This document shows, in pieces, positions 47,602 to 59,481 of a stretch of DNA of 64,000 nucleotides. The stretch's first letter is position 1, and the number at the start of each line of letters is the position of its first letter. The notes beneath the pieces are model-generated. The model was not told the origin of the DNA and made no database searches. It saw only the letters and a list, made by a program, of their open reading frames with translations. The stretch comes from Syntrophus sp. PtaU1.Bin005 (GTDB lineage: Bacteria > Desulfobacterota > Syntrophia > Syntrophales > Syntrophaceae): contig MVRU01000007.1 of NCBI GenBank assembly GCA_002067745.1, positions 1 to 64,000 of the forward strand, read 5' to 3'. A program made the position numbers and the translations under genes.

Positions 47602-49059
47602 TTACGCCTTTCCGACGCTTACACCTTCTCGACGGAAGCCGATCAGGGCCTTGGGCTCGAGAAACGCCTCGAAGCCGAAGTCGCCGCATTCGCGGCCGTT
47701 TCCCGACCGCTTGAAACCGCCGAAGGGCGCCGCCAGATCCATGAGGTCCAGCCCCGAGCCGTTGAGGGTGACCTGTCCGGCGGGAATGCGGTCGGCAAGG
47801 ACGCGCAGCTCATCCATATCCCCTCCCTGGATGTAGGCGGCCAATCCGTACTCCGTGTCACTGGCCAGTTCAATGGCCTGCTCGACCGTGTCGTACCCCT
47901 GGATGACCAGCACCGGCCCGAAGATCTCCTCGCGCACGATGGTCATTTCCGGTGATGTGTCGGCAAAAACCGTCGGCTTCACATAATAACCCCTGTCGAA
48001 CCCTTTGACCCGTCCCGGCCCGCCCGCCACGACGGTCGCCCCTTCGGCAATGCCTTTCTCGATGTACGCCTGGATCCGCTCATACTGATTTCCATTGACC
48101 ACCGGCCCCATGAAGGCCCTGCTGTCCGGCGGGCCGGGCTGAAGCTTCTCCACCGCCTCCCTGGCGGCCTCTTTCACCTCTTCCATGCGGTCATTCGGCA
48201 CGATCATGCGAGACGGGGCCGAGCAGGTCTGGCCGGCATTGAACATCAGCCCCCTCACACCACGCTCCACGGCGCCGGGAAAATCCGCAGACGGCAGGAG
48301 AATGTTCGGGCTCTTGCCGCCGAGCTCCTGATGGACCCGTTTCACGGTGTCGGCTGCGTTGCGCGCCACGTCGACGCCGGCCCGGGTCGATCCGGTGATG
48401 GAGACCATATCGATGCCGGGATGACTGGAGAGAGCCGTACCGACTGTTGGACCATCGCCGTAAATCATGTTGAACACGCCGGGGGGGACCCCGGCATTGT
48501 GCAGCAGCTCGGCGATAACCTGAGCGGAGAAGGGCGAATATTCCGACGGCTTCAATATGACGGAACAGCCCGTTGCAAGCGCCGGAAGCACCTTTGTCAT
48601 AACCGTCACGGCAGGCCAGTTCCACGGGGTGATCAGGCCGCAGACACCGATCGGGGTCAGTCGCACCAGGGTGGTGCCCCGCAGCCTGTCGAATTCAAAG
48701 GTCCTGAGCGTCTCCACGGCGATCCGGGCATGGTGTAGAGCCCCGGCGATGTGCGCCTGCCGTGAGACCCATTTCAACGCACCCATCTCCTCGCTGACGG
48801 CCTCGCATAATTCGTCATAACGCTGCTGAATGCCGTCAACGATCCGCTCCAGCAGGGCCAGCCTCTCCTCCCGCGGCGTACGGGAATAGCTCACAAACGC
48901 CTTGCGGGCCGCAGAAACGGCGCGATCGACATCTTCTTTCTCCCCGAGACGAATTCGGCCGGCAATCTCTTCTGTTGCAGGGTTGACGACGTCGAAGGTG
49001 CGGTGTCCGCTCGGCTCAACCCACCGGCCGGCCACGTAAAACGTGAGGTGATTTCTCAT
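47602..49059 (-). CDS. NAD(P)-dependent aldehyde dehydrogenase
   Basis: Oxidises an aldehyde to the acid. The family motifs are ITPWNWPAVTVMTKVLPALATG, the cofactor site SITGSTRAG, the catalytic Glu in QELGGKSPNI, and the catalytic Cys in FNAGQTCSAPSRM. Length 485. The ATG has AAGGAG seven bases upstream. Substrate cannot be named; the overall pattern resembles medium-chain or semialdehyde-type ALDHs. It lies downstream of gatB, but the 66-base gap and a hairpin over the gatB stop make co-transcription uncertain. Confidence 0.88.
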   Translation of the reverse strand: MRNHLTFYVAGRWVEPSGHRTFDVVNPATEEIAGRIRLGEKEDVDRAVSAARKAFVSYSRTPREERLALLERIVDGIQQRYDELCEAVSEEMGALKWVSRQAHIAGALHHARIAVETLRTFEFDRLRGTTLVRLTPIGVCGLITPWNWPAVTVMTKVLPALATGCSVILKPSEYSPFSAQVIAELLHNAGVPPGVFNMIYGDGPTVGTALSSHPGIDMVSITGSTRAGVDVARNAADTVKRVHQELGGKSPNILLPSADFPGAVERGVRGLMFNAGQTCSAPSRMIVPNDRMEEVKEAAREAVEKLQPGPPDSRAFMGPVVNGNQYERIQAYIEKGIAEGATVVAGGPGRVKGFDRGYYVKPTVFADTSPEMTIVREEIFGPVLVIQGYDTVEQAIELASDTEYGLAAYIQGGDMDELRVLADRIPAGQVTLNGSGLDLMDLAAPFGGFKRSGNGRECGDFGFEAFLEPKALIGFRREGVSVGKA

Positions 49060-49125
49060 GGATCTGCTCCTTTGCCGGAATATTCCGCCGCGGCCGAAGG
49101 GTCCGTCACGATGGGGACCTGCCGC

Positions 49126-50562
49126 CTATGAGGCGGCACCCAGTTTTTTGGCAAGCAACTCCCGTATGATCTTCGGATTGGCCTTCCCGCCCGAGGCCTG
49201 CATCACCCGACCGATGAGAAATCCCATGGCTTTGCCCTGTCCGCGCCGGAAATCGGCAACAGCCTCCGCCTGTTCCTCCAGCACCCCGTCGATCATGGCG
49301 TCCAAGGCGTTTGGATCGGATACCTGCCGGAATCCAAGGGCCCCCACGATTTCTTCCGGCGCTTCATCGCCGTCGAAGAGGCGGACAAGCACCTCCCGTG
49401 CGGCGTTGGCGTTGATTTCATCCCTGGAGAGCATGTTGAGCAGCGCGGCAAAGCGGGCCGGCGTCACCGGCGTACCGGCCAGCTCCTGACACCGCTCTCT
49501 GACGGCGGGCGCCAGCTGTGTAGTCAGCCAGTGCATGGCCGTGCGCGGCGCGATTCCTTGATCGATCAACGCGTCGAAGTAGTTTGAAACCTCCGGGTCC
49601 GAACTCATGAAGGTCGCCTCTTCTCCGGTGAGGCCGTACTGCGCAACAAAACGCTCGGCCCGCTCGGCAGGCATTTCCGGAAGACGCGAACGCATCGCTT
49701 CGATCCATTCCCCTGACAGTTCAATGACCGGCACCGTGGGGTCCGGAACGCAGGGGCCCTCAAACTTCCCCCGCATCGCAAGGGTGACTTTCTTTTCCGG
49801 ATCCCAGAGGCGGGTGTGGAGGGTCACCGCCTCTCCCGCCTGCACGGCCGCACTCTGGCGGCTGATCTCGTAGGCGATGGCATCGCCCACGTGGCGGATG
49901 GAATTCATATTTTTCACTTCCACCTTGGTGTTCATCTGGCCCGTCCCCCGGGGACGGATGGAAATGTTCGCATCGACGCGCATCGTGCCGTTTTCCATGC
50001 TGCACTCGGAAGACCCGATATAACGGACCCGTGTGCGCAGCGCCTTGAGGAATTCCATCGCCTGATGGGGCGTATGAAAGTCCGGTTCCGTGACGATCTC
50101 GACCAGGGGCGCGCCGGCGCGGTTGAAATCCACCAGGCTGATGGGAGACCGCCCTTCCATTTCATGGACCAGCTTGGCGACATCCTCCTCCATGTGGATA
50201 TGATGAATGCGAAGTTTGCTGGGTTTGCCTTCTTCGTCCGTGATGGTGACGGTTCCGCCGCGCGAAAGGGGAAGATGCGCCTGGGAGAGCTGGTAGCCCT
50301 TGGGAAGATCCGGATAGTAGTATACCTTCTGGTCAAAGGCGCTTCTGGGCTGAAGATCCGCCCCAAGCCCCAGGCACAGAAGAGAAGCCTTTTCAACGGC
50401 CTCACGGCTCAGACGGGGAACGGCACCGGGAAGCCACAGGCAGGTGGGGCAGATATTGGTGTTGGGTTCGTCGCCGGGGCGGTTGGGGCAGTCGCAGAAC
50501 AATTTCGTTGCGCAATTGAGTTCAACATGAATTTCCAATCCGATGACCGCTTCAAATTCCAT
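49126..50562 (-). CDS. gatB: Asp-tRNA(Asn)/Glu-tRNA(Gln) amidotransferase subunit B
   Basis: Kinase/transamidase subunit that activates the mischarged aminoacyl-tRNA and adds ammonia. The signature FEAVIGLEIHVEL is at the N-terminus, CDCPNRPGDEPNTNICPTCLWLPGA holds zinc-type cysteines, and FDQKVYYYPDLPKGYQLSQ the active-site lysine region. A C-terminal GatB/YqeY domain (about 330-478) for tRNA is complete. Length 478 is normal. It follows the GatA-like gene by two bases, and no key residue appears lost, in contrast to that GatA. Confidence 0.94.
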   Translation of the reverse strand: MEFEAVIGLEIHVELNCATKLFCDCPNRPGDEPNTNICPTCLWLPGAVPRLSREAVEKASLLCLGLGADLQPRSAFDQKVYYYPDLPKGYQLSQAHLPLSRGGTVTITDEEGKPSKLRIHHIHMEEDVAKLVHEMEGRSPISLVDFNRAGAPLVEIVTEPDFHTPHQAMEFLKALRTRVRYIGSSECSMENGTMRVDANISIRPRGTGQMNTKVEVKNMNSIRHVGDAIAYEISRQSAAVQAGEAVTLHTRLWDPEKKVTLAMRGKFEGPCVPDPTVPVIELSGEWIEAMRSRLPEMPAERAERFVAQYGLTGEEATFMSSDPEVSNYFDALIDQGIAPRTAMHWLTTQLAPAVRERCQELAGTPVTPARFAALLNMLSRDEINANAAREVLVRLFDGDEAPEEIVGALGFRQVSDPNALDAMIDGVLEEQAEAVADFRRGQGKAMGFLIGRVMQASGGKANPKIIRELLAKKLGAAS

Positions 50563-50564
50563 TG

Positions 50565-51764
50565 CTAGTTACCTCCCTTGCCCATGGTCAGAAGATGCCC
50601 GCCCAGGTCGAGGAGACGCGCGTCGCTGAGCCTCGGGGCAACCAGTTGAACCCCCGGCTGATCTTCGCCCGTGGCCGATGGAAGGTACAACACGGGCTGA
50701 CCGGTTACATTGGCGAAAGCCGTCAGGGAAAACCGGGCGTAGAGGTCGGTTATCGACGCCGGGTCACCGGATGAGGCGCCGCTCACAGCCGGCAGGACCA
50801 GGAAGTCCACCTGCGACAGAATTCCAGCCATCTCCTTGACCAGACGGGCGCGGATGCGGCAGGCGTTTTCATAGGCGTCGTAGCGCTCAAACTGGAAAAA
50901 GGCGCCCTGAAACAGATAGCTCTTCACCAGCGGTCCAAAGGCCGCGCCGCGTGAGAGGAGATACATCTCGTTCCAGTTTCTGGCCCCCGGGATGCGCTGA
51001 CCGTAACGGACCGAGTCGTAGCGCCCGGCACAGGAAGAGGCTTCCACGGAACCGACGATGTTATGGACAAGCGAAAACAGGGGAAATTCCGGCAGGGAGA
51101 TCTCCCGTATGGCAAAGCCCGCCCGATTCAGATCTTCCACGGAGGCGCTGAAGGCGTCCTTATGCCCGCCGTTCAATTCGCCCTGAGCTTCGGCAAGAAC
51201 GCCGACGGTCGTCGTCTGCGGGTCCACCGGCCGGGGGGAAAAATCCGGGATCTCCTCTCCGGGAAGGGAAAAATCCCTGTCGTCCGGTCCGGCCACGGCC
51301 TTGAGAATCTCCCGAAGAGTCTCCAGGCTTCCGGAAAGGAGCCCGCAGCATTCCATGGACGGGATCAAACCGACCACACCGAAGCGGGACACCAGGCCGT
51401 AGCTCGGTTTGAAACCGCAGCAGGCTGCGCGCGAAGCGGCCAGGCGGCTCTCTCCCGTCAGGTCTAACACAAGCTCGGCATCGGCTTCCCTACGGGAAAT
51501 TGCCTCGCCGGCCCTGCTTCCCTCCAGGCCGAAGCCGAATTCGCTCATGCGCGTTGACCCGCACAACGAGGCCCCGGCCTGACGGAGCCGCTGCACAAGG
51601 GTTGCGTCCTCCAGCGCCGTAAAATTGGCAAGGGCCTTTGAACCTGCGTCTGTCGGCCAGGATGCCACGGAAATGTTCGGCTGAATCGCAATGTTCACCC
51701 CCTGTAACGGACCGCCCCCGGAAAGGCTGTTTTCAGGACTGCGATAGAAAAATATTGAATCCAT
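50565..51764 (-). CDS. GatA-like protein with degenerate amidase signature
   Basis: A 399-residue homologue of the GatA amidase (usually about 485). It matches GatA over DATLVQRLRQAGASLCGSTRMSEFGFG, GFKPSYGLVSRFG, SSCAGRYDSVRYG and ANVTGQPVLYLPS. The usual first 50 residues are missing. The catalytic lysine segment IAIKDN reads IAIQPN, and the Gly/Ser-rich GGSSGGSAA block with the cis-serine is gone, the remaining piece reading LTGESRLAASRA. A serine may survive at the nucleophile position, but the Ser-cisSer-Lys triad is not intact. The frame is open and well placed between aspS-gatC and gatB, so it is retained, not a fresh pseudogene. It may act as a scaffold. Confidence 0.85.
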   Translation of the reverse strand: MDSIFFYRSPENSLSGGGPLQGVNIAIQPNISVASWPTDAGSKALANFTALEDATLVQRLRQAGASLCGSTRMSEFGFGLEGSRAGEAISRREADAELVLDLTGESRLAASRAACCGFKPSYGLVSRFGVVGLIPSMECCGLLSGSLETLREILKAVAGPDDRDFSLPGEEIPDFSPRPVDPQTTTVGVLAEAQGELNGGHKDAFSASVEDLNRAGFAIREISLPEFPLFSLVHNIVGSVEASSCAGRYDSVRYGQRIPGARNWNEMYLLSRGAAFGPLVKSYLFQGAFFQFERYDAYENACRIRARLVKEMAGILSQVDFLVLPAVSGASSGDPASITDLYARFSLTAFANVTGQPVLYLPSATGEDQPGVQLVAPRLSDARLLDLGGHLLTMGKGGN

Positions 51765-51778
51765 TCAAATGTCTCCCC

Positions 51779-53896
<2,118 letters not shown>

Positions 53897-54039
53897 GAGA
53901 AAAGTCCTTTCTTATTCAACGATTAAGGTACGGAAGCACGAATTTGTACCGTGAAGGATATCAAAACTGATCCGATGTTTCAAGATTTTAGCGAGGAAGG
54001 CCGGTCGCGATCGCCCCTTTTCCCCTTCGCGCCACCCGT

Positions 54040-55509
54040 TCAACGCTTTCCACCAAGATCGAGGACATGCTGGATGCAGGGGATCATCTCCGTTTCATGG
54101 TGCGTGACATAGATCATTGCCGTCACGTGCCGTCGGCCGATCTCTTCCATCAGCGCCAGGACCATGTCCCGATTCGATGGATCCAGCCCCTGGCAGGGTT
54201 CGTCCAGGATGAGCAACTCCGGGGATTTGATCATGGCCCGTGCGACAAGGACCAGGCGCTTCTCCCCGTAGGAGAGCTGGTTGAAGGGCTTGTCGGCCCG
54301 GTCTTCCATGCCGATGCAGGCAAGCCAGGAGTCGGCCAGGGCTTTCTGCTCCGCGTCCACCTTGCGGTACAGGCCGATGGAGTCAAAAAGCCCGGAGAGG
54401 AGCACCTCCCGGACATCAACGGGTTTGCGGTAGCGGAGCTGCAGCTCGGGTGAAACCAGGCCGATCCTCCGCCGTATCTCCCAGATGCTCTCGCCGCCCC
54501 CTCTTTTGTGGCCGAAGAGCCTGACCTCGTTGGCATAAACCTGGAGGTTATCCCCGGTGATCAGGGCCAGCAGGGTTGTTTTTCCAGAGCCGTTGGGTCC
54601 GACGACGGCCCAGTTCTCTCCACGCCGGACGCTCCAGTTCAGCCGGTCCAGGACGACAACTTCGCCGAAAGCGACATGAACGTTCCTCATCTCAACCAGG
54701 ATGTCCGCAGCCGGTTCCGCCTTGCGGGCCGCTGTCGGGATCGGCCGGGGCAAGGACCTCGGAGAGATTCCTCTTTCGGAAAAGAGCTTCAACTTCTCCG
54801 TCGTACCGAGTTCTTCACGCTTTCCCGCTCCGGCGACACGGCCGTCCCGGATCACCAGGACGTGGGATATGCCGGGGATAATTTCTTCCGGGCGCTGTGT
54901 GATCAGCAGGATCTGCGTCCCCGTTGACATGAGCGCGGAGATCGCCCGGCCCAGGGATTCCCGGCTTGCCGCATCAAGACCTGCAAACGGCTCGTCCAGG
55001 ATCAGAAGTTTCGGATGAGAACGCAGGGCCCGGGTGATCAGGACTTTTCGGATCTCCCCGTTGGAGAGAACCCGGATGCTCCGGCCCAGCAGGCAGCGGA
55101 CACCCAGGAGGTCGTCGAAGGGTTCCACAGAGGCCCCATCCATGTCCCCGATTCCCAGCACCTCTCCGGCGGTCAGGCCACAGGCCTTCCCGCTGAATGC
55201 CTGGAAATCCTCCAACCGGGCTTCACGCAGCAGGATTTCCTCCTGAAGTTCAAAGGACAGGTAGCCGATCCTCTCCCCGGCCACCTCCGGTGCATGGCGG
55301 ATCAGCTCCCCCCGTACGATCGGCACATCTCCCTTGATCGCCCGCGCCAGAACGGATTTCCCCGATCCGTTCGCCCCGAGGATCGCCCAGTTCTGGCCCG
55401 TGCGGATTTCCCAGCATGTACCGGGCAGAAGCAGAACGTCCCTTCTCCGGAGTGTTACCTCCCGAAGGGTGAGGAGCGGCATTTCCCTTTCTTCGCGCCT
55501 TTGGTCCAT
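54040..55509 (-). CDS. modF: Duplicated ABC ATPase, ModF-like
   Basis: One chain of 489 residues with two ABC nucleotide-binding domains and no membrane segment. Domain 1 has GANGSGKS near residue 46, signature RVLSNGEIRK and Walker B LLILDEPFAGLD; domain 2 has GPNGSGKTT near 315, signature QLSYGEKRLV and LLILDEPCQGLD. This arrangement matches ModF/PhrA, linked to molybdate uptake in enterobacteria, though its role is not settled. No molybdate transporter gene is nearby. A start at 55482 is also possible. Confidence 0.82.
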   Translation of the reverse strand: MDQRREEREMPLLTLREVTLRRRDVLLLPGTCWEIRTGQNWAILGANGSGKSVLARAIKGDVPIVRGELIRHAPEVAGERIGYLSFELQEEILLREARLEDFQAFSGKACGLTAGEVLGIGDMDGASVEPFDDLLGVRCLLGRSIRVLSNGEIRKVLITRALRSHPKLLILDEPFAGLDAASRESLGRAISALMSTGTQILLITQRPEEIIPGISHVLVIRDGRVAGAGKREELGTTEKLKLFSERGISPRSLPRPIPTAARKAEPAADILVEMRNVHVAFGEVVVLDRLNWSVRRGENWAVVGPNGSGKTTLLALITGDNLQVYANEVRLFGHKRGGGESIWEIRRRIGLVSPELQLRYRKPVDVREVLLSGLFDSIGLYRKVDAEQKALADSWLACIGMEDRADKPFNQLSYGEKRLVLVARAMIKSPELLILDEPCQGLDPSNRDMVLALMEEIGRRHVTAMIYVTHHETEMIPCIQHVLDLGGKR

Positions 55510-55587
55510 AGGCAGGCCTTTATGGATCGTACCGGAAGCCGTCGGTTATTTCCAAAGGCGGAAAGGACTGCCGCCTGGAAGTTTCTC

Positions 55588-55614
55588 ATAAAAAACCCGC
55601 CTTTTGTTGCGGGT
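55588..55614 (-). terminator. Intrinsic terminator after the sigma-54 response regulator
   Basis: ACCCGC (minus strand, 55614-55609) pairs with GCGGGT (55600-55595), followed by TTTTT. It lies 19 bases after the regulator stop and separates it from modF. Confidence 0.8.
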
Positions 55615-55632
55615 CCGGGCAAGGGAGCCCGT

Positions 55633-57006
55633 TCAGGATTTCAATCCGTACTTCTTCAGCTTATAGCGGAGCATCCGTTCGCTCAGCCCCAGCATCTCCG
55701 CGGCCCTGGTCTGGTGGTCGCCCGTTTTCTCCATGGCCTCCTTGATCATCTGCCTTTCAAGCTGTTCCATGGCGCTGCGGAGCCTGCCGTCCCCCTCTTC
55801 CGGCATGCCTCCGCCGGACGAGGCGGCCATCGCCTCTTCCCGGAAAGGCAGGTCCTCCAGGGAAAGGACTTCATTCCTGGCGATGACCACGGCCCGCTCG
55901 ATGATGTTTTCCAGCTCCCGGACGTTTCCGGGATAGTCGTATTTCATGAGAAGGTCCCTGGCCTCGCTGCTGATGCCCACGATGTCCTTGCCGTTTTCCG
56001 CGACAAAGCGCTTCAGGAAGTGATCGATGAGGGCGGGAATGTCCTCCCGGCGCTCTCTGAGGGGCGGAATGGACATGACCACCACATTGAGCCGATAAAA
56101 AAGGTCCTCACGGAATGTTCCCTCCTTGACCATCCCCTCCAGATCGCGGTTCGTGGCGCTGATGATCCGGACATCGGCGCGGATGTTCGTGTTTCCCCCG
56201 ACGCGCTGGAATTCCCTCTCCTGGAGGAAGCGCAGAAGCTTGACCTGAACGGGCATCGTCAATTCCCCGATTTCATCGAGGAACAGGGTGCCGCCGTCCG
56301 CCTCTTCGAACCTCCCGATCCGCCGGGCCGACGCCCCGGTGAAGGCCCCTTTTTCGTGGCCGAAGAGTTCGCTTTCAATGAGGCTTTCAGGAAGGGCGCC
56401 GCAGTTGACCGTCACGATGGGCTTTGACGACCGCGGACTGAGCTGGTGGACCAGGCGGGCCAGCAGCTCCTTCCCTGTGCCGCTCTCACCCTGAAGAAGG
56501 ATCGTGGCACGGCTCGAGGCGACCCGGGCGGCCATGCTGGTGAGGGCCGCCATTTTCTGGCTTCCGTAAATGATCGAGTCGGTCGTGACTCCCTGTTCCT
56601 TGAGCTGCCTGCGGAGGATCTCGTTCTCCCGCAGCAGGGTCCTCCGCTCCGCCACCCGGTCGAGAAGAAGCAGCAGTTCATCAAATTCGAGGGGCTTGGT
56701 GATGTAGTCCACCGCGCCGGCCTTCATAGCGTCCACGGCCGTTTCAATCGTCCCGTAGGCGGTGATGATCACCACATCCGTTTCCGGGTTGAGCCGCTTG
56801 ACTTCCTGGAGGACCTGCATCCCGTCCATGCCGGGCATCTTATAATCCAGCAGGACCAGGTCAAAGGCCCCCGTTGTCATGGATTGCAGCGCTTCTTCTC
56901 CGCTGCCCGCTTCCTCAACGGTGTGGCCTTCTTTGCGCAGGAAATCACGGAGCATTTCCCGCTGTGACTGGCCGTCCTCGACGACGAGGATATTCAGACT
57001 CTTCAT
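55633..57006 (-). CDS. Sigma-54-dependent response regulator (NtrC/ZraR type)
   Basis: Receiver domain (residues 1-120) with the phospho-Asp in LVLLDYKMPGMDG, an AAA+ domain (about 140-370) with Walker A GESGTGKE and the sigma-54-contacting ELFGHEKGAFTGA, and a C-terminal Fis-type helix-turn-helix (RAAEMLGLSERMLRYKLKKYGL). Length 457. It is 20 bases after the sensor kinase gene and followed by a terminator, so the two form a closed unit. Target genes are unknown; no -24/-12 promoter was recognised nearby. Confidence 0.94.
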   Translation of the reverse strand: MKSLNILVVEDGQSQREMLRDFLRKEGHTVEEAGSGEEALQSMTTGAFDLVLLDYKMPGMDGMQVLQEVKRLNPETDVVIITAYGTIETAVDAMKAGAVDYITKPLEFDELLLLLDRVAERRTLLRENEILRRQLKEQGVTTDSIIYGSQKMAALTSMAARVASSRATILLQGESGTGKELLARLVHQLSPRSSKPIVTVNCGALPESLIESELFGHEKGAFTGASARRIGRFEEADGGTLFLDEIGELTMPVQVKLLRFLQEREFQRVGGNTNIRADVRIISATNRDLEGMVKEGTFREDLFYRLNVVVMSIPPLRERREDIPALIDHFLKRFVAENGKDIVGISSEARDLLMKYDYPGNVRELENIIERAVVIARNEVLSLEDLPFREEAMAASSGGGMPEEGDGRLRSAMEQLERQMIKEAMEKTGDHQTRAAEMLGLSERMLRYKLKKYGLKS

Positions 57007-57026
57007 GGCAATCGATACCGCCCCTT

Positions 57027-58817
57027 CTATGTCCTGGCATTTGATGGATTCTCCGTCGTTCTTTCCGACGGGAGAATCACTTCAAAGGTCGTCCCTTCCT
57101 TTTCCCGGCTCAGGACACGGATCTCCCCGCCATGTCCGCGGATGATCTCGTGCGCAAGAGACAGGCCGAGCCCCAGCCCCTTCTGCTTGGTCGTATATTC
57201 CGGGTTGAAGATTTTTTCCACCTCTTCCGCCGTCATTCCGCAGCCCGTATCGGAGATGCGTATAATCCGGGAATTGCGGCCATCGGCATGGAGGGAAATC
57301 TCGATAGAGCCTTCTCCGGAGATCGACTCCATGGCGTTCTTCACGAGGTTGAACAGCGCCTGCTGGAGCTTATCCACATCCATGGGAATGATTTCAGGGT
57401 CGTCGCTCCAATCCGTTTTCAGAACAATTCCCCGGAAGGCGGCCTCCTCCCGGATCAGGTCCGTCATCTTCCGGAGGATTTCGGTAATGGAGTAATCGCG
57501 CATTTCCAGCCGGCGGCTCTTGGAAAAGGTGAGAAACTCTTCGATAATCCCGTTCAAGCGCCGAATTTCATCCCGGATGACGCCGGCCATATTCTGGAAC
57601 TCAGCCGCTTTCTCCGGATCCGCCGGCATGAATTCCCGTTTGAGCCGCTGGCTGGCCATGCTGATGGCGTTGAGGGGATTGCGGATTTCATGGGCCACCC
57701 CGGCAGCCAACTGGCCGAGGGAGGACAGCCGCTCCGCCTTTTCCAGGCGCCGCTCCATTTCGATAATCCCGGCCAGGTGGCGGTTCTGGTTCTGATAGAG
57801 CAGCCACATGGCGAGGATCGCAACGACAAGCGTAAAGAACAGGGAAAGAAACATGCTTCGGCGGTTTTCAGACAGGATTTTTTCGGCGCTTTCCCTTTTC
57901 AGGCCGATGCGGGCGACGCCGCCCACCCGGTCGCTGAGCTGAAAGGGCGCGGTAATATCGAGAATGGGCTGCTTTCCAAAGGTCATCTTCCGCGTTTCCA
58001 TGCTTTTCCGGCCTGAGGAGACGCTGTGGAAGGCGGAGTCCAGATTCTTCCAGGGGCCGGGAAGCTTTCCCGCCTGGCCAAGCAGTTTTCCATCGTGATC
58101 CCTGATCACGAGATAGAGAAGTTCACGCCCCTCGCCAAGCTTTTCCATGGCCTTCTCAACAGAAACCCTCAGTGCCCAGTAGCGGATAGCGTCCCTCTTC
58201 AGGGCGATCACCACCGTGCCGCTGTCATCCGCCCGCCGAAGGGCCACAAAATTGATGTTCTGCTGCTGAAGGGAAGAGATCAGATTGGCGCCGCTGGATA
58301 CGGCAGGAAACCGATCCTTTTCGCCGTTTCCGCTGACAGGGGATTGGACGTACTGGCCGGAAAAAACGATGCTCCCCGCCTTGTCGATGACCGCAATCAG
58401 CCAGAGATTCTCCCGTTCGGCAATGGCATGAAGATATTCGTTGCTGATTTGATCCGTCTGCCACTTTTCATCCACATCCCGACCGATGACGGCCAGGGCG
58501 GAGGTCAGCCAGTTTTCCGGAGAGAAAGATTCTTCCCGGAGAGGGGTAAAGGTGGGTGCATTTTCATGCTGGGCAGCCTGAATCAGGGTTTTCAGGTTGT
58601 CCTCCGCCATCTTCCGCACAACGCTTATCGTAGCCAGGCCCTGGTTTTCCATGAGCCCGGTGAGTGAACGGTCGCTTCGCCGGATGTCCATAATGCCCAT
58701 GAACAGGAACAGGGCGATAAAAACGACGCAGGCGATCGCCACGGAAATGGGCTGCAGAAACGAACGCTCATGGCCGGACACGGAATCCTGCCAGATCACT
58801 TTTTCCTCATCTTTCAT
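57027..58817 (-). CDS. Membrane sensor histidine kinase
   Basis: A 596-residue kinase. An N-terminal membrane segment (ISVAIACVVFIALFLFMGI, about 24-43), a periplasmic sensor of roughly 280 residues, and a second segment (LSLFFTLVVAILAMWLLY, near 325) precede the cytosolic part. HisKA has GVAHEIRNPLNAISMASQ with the phospho-His, and the HATPase has ALFNLVKNAMESI, ISDTGCGMT and GLGLGLSLAHEIIRGHGG. The layout resembles ZraS/HydH kinases. The cognate regulator follows directly. Confidence 0.93.
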   Translation of the reverse strand: MKDEEKVIWQDSVSGHERSFLQPISVAIACVVFIALFLFMGIMDIRRSDRSLTGLMENQGLATISVVRKMAEDNLKTLIQAAQHENAPTFTPLREESFSPENWLTSALAVIGRDVDEKWQTDQISNEYLHAIAERENLWLIAVIDKAGSIVFSGQYVQSPVSGNGEKDRFPAVSSGANLISSLQQQNINFVALRRADDSGTVVIALKRDAIRYWALRVSVEKAMEKLGEGRELLYLVIRDHDGKLLGQAGKLPGPWKNLDSAFHSVSSGRKSMETRKMTFGKQPILDITAPFQLSDRVGGVARIGLKRESAEKILSENRRSMFLSLFFTLVVAILAMWLLYQNQNRHLAGIIEMERRLEKAERLSSLGQLAAGVAHEIRNPLNAISMASQRLKREFMPADPEKAAEFQNMAGVIRDEIRRLNGIIEEFLTFSKSRRLEMRDYSITEILRKMTDLIREEAAFRGIVLKTDWSDDPEIIPMDVDKLQQALFNLVKNAMESISGEGSIEISLHADGRNSRIIRISDTGCGMTAEEVEKIFNPEYTTKQKGLGLGLSLAHEIIRGHGGEIRVLSREKEGTTFEVILPSERTTENPSNART

Positions 58818-59481
58818 GTCATGTTTCCCGCTGACGGTCCCTGGAGGGGTCAGCCCTCCGGTATTTCAACTCCGCCACGATCGACATCTTAGGGTGATCC
58901 ATCAAAAAGTCAACCCCTTAAAATCGGGGCATCCAGAGGGGGGGGGATGGACCATGAGAATCACGGGAAGCCTTGGGCAGCCGGAACAAACTGGAAAATC
59001 CGCAACGGGGCAATCGGCGCGGTGCTTTCGGCCGGCAAAGTTTCCAGCGAATTCCGGCCCGGAAGAGGCTGGAGCGGATCGGAAGCCCTGCGCTTGAAAG
59101 CGCCAGAACCGGCAGCAGGCTCGAGGCAGGGAAGAACCGGCGTAGATCGCCTGGAACATCGATGGGCCGCTTTCGACAATATTGTCGAAGGGCGACATAA
59201 CGGGACACCGTTGCATCTTCTTGTTCTTTCATGGTTTTTTAAAAAGGCTGATCTCATCTGTCGACATTTCTTGCCTCTGGAAAAAAGCCTCTTTTTATCC
59301 GCCCCTGAACCAAACTAAAATATAGAATCGTCATTTCAATATGTTACAGAATTATCACGCAACTGGCACAATCGATGCTTTCTTTAACGACAAAAGACGA
59401 AAATCCGGCGAATTCAAACGGGCAGAAGGAGCCGGGTTCCATAACTGAGAAAGCAATCCCGAAATCGTCTTATCCTCCTGG
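58818..59481. other. Intergenic stretch with a possible structured RNA
   Basis: No credible gene in 660 bases; open frames lack ribosome-binding sites. Near the right end, GCTTTC (about 59374) can close with GAAAGC (about 59449) around an internal CCGGC/GCCGG pair. Just beyond is a strong terminator although no gene precedes it on that strand. An untranslated RNA or riboswitch-type leader for the amidohydrolase gene is possible. Confidence 0.4.

Noticed and set aside
49123-49141. GCCGCC/GGCGGC inverted repeat spanning the gatB stop codon
   Set aside because: Seven-base stem without a U-tract; may slow ribosomes or RNase but is not a supported terminator.
58947-59318. Plus-strand 123-codon frame in the gap after the histidine kinase
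   Set aside because: No ribosome-binding site, low-information composition and several overlapping frames; treated as noncoding.
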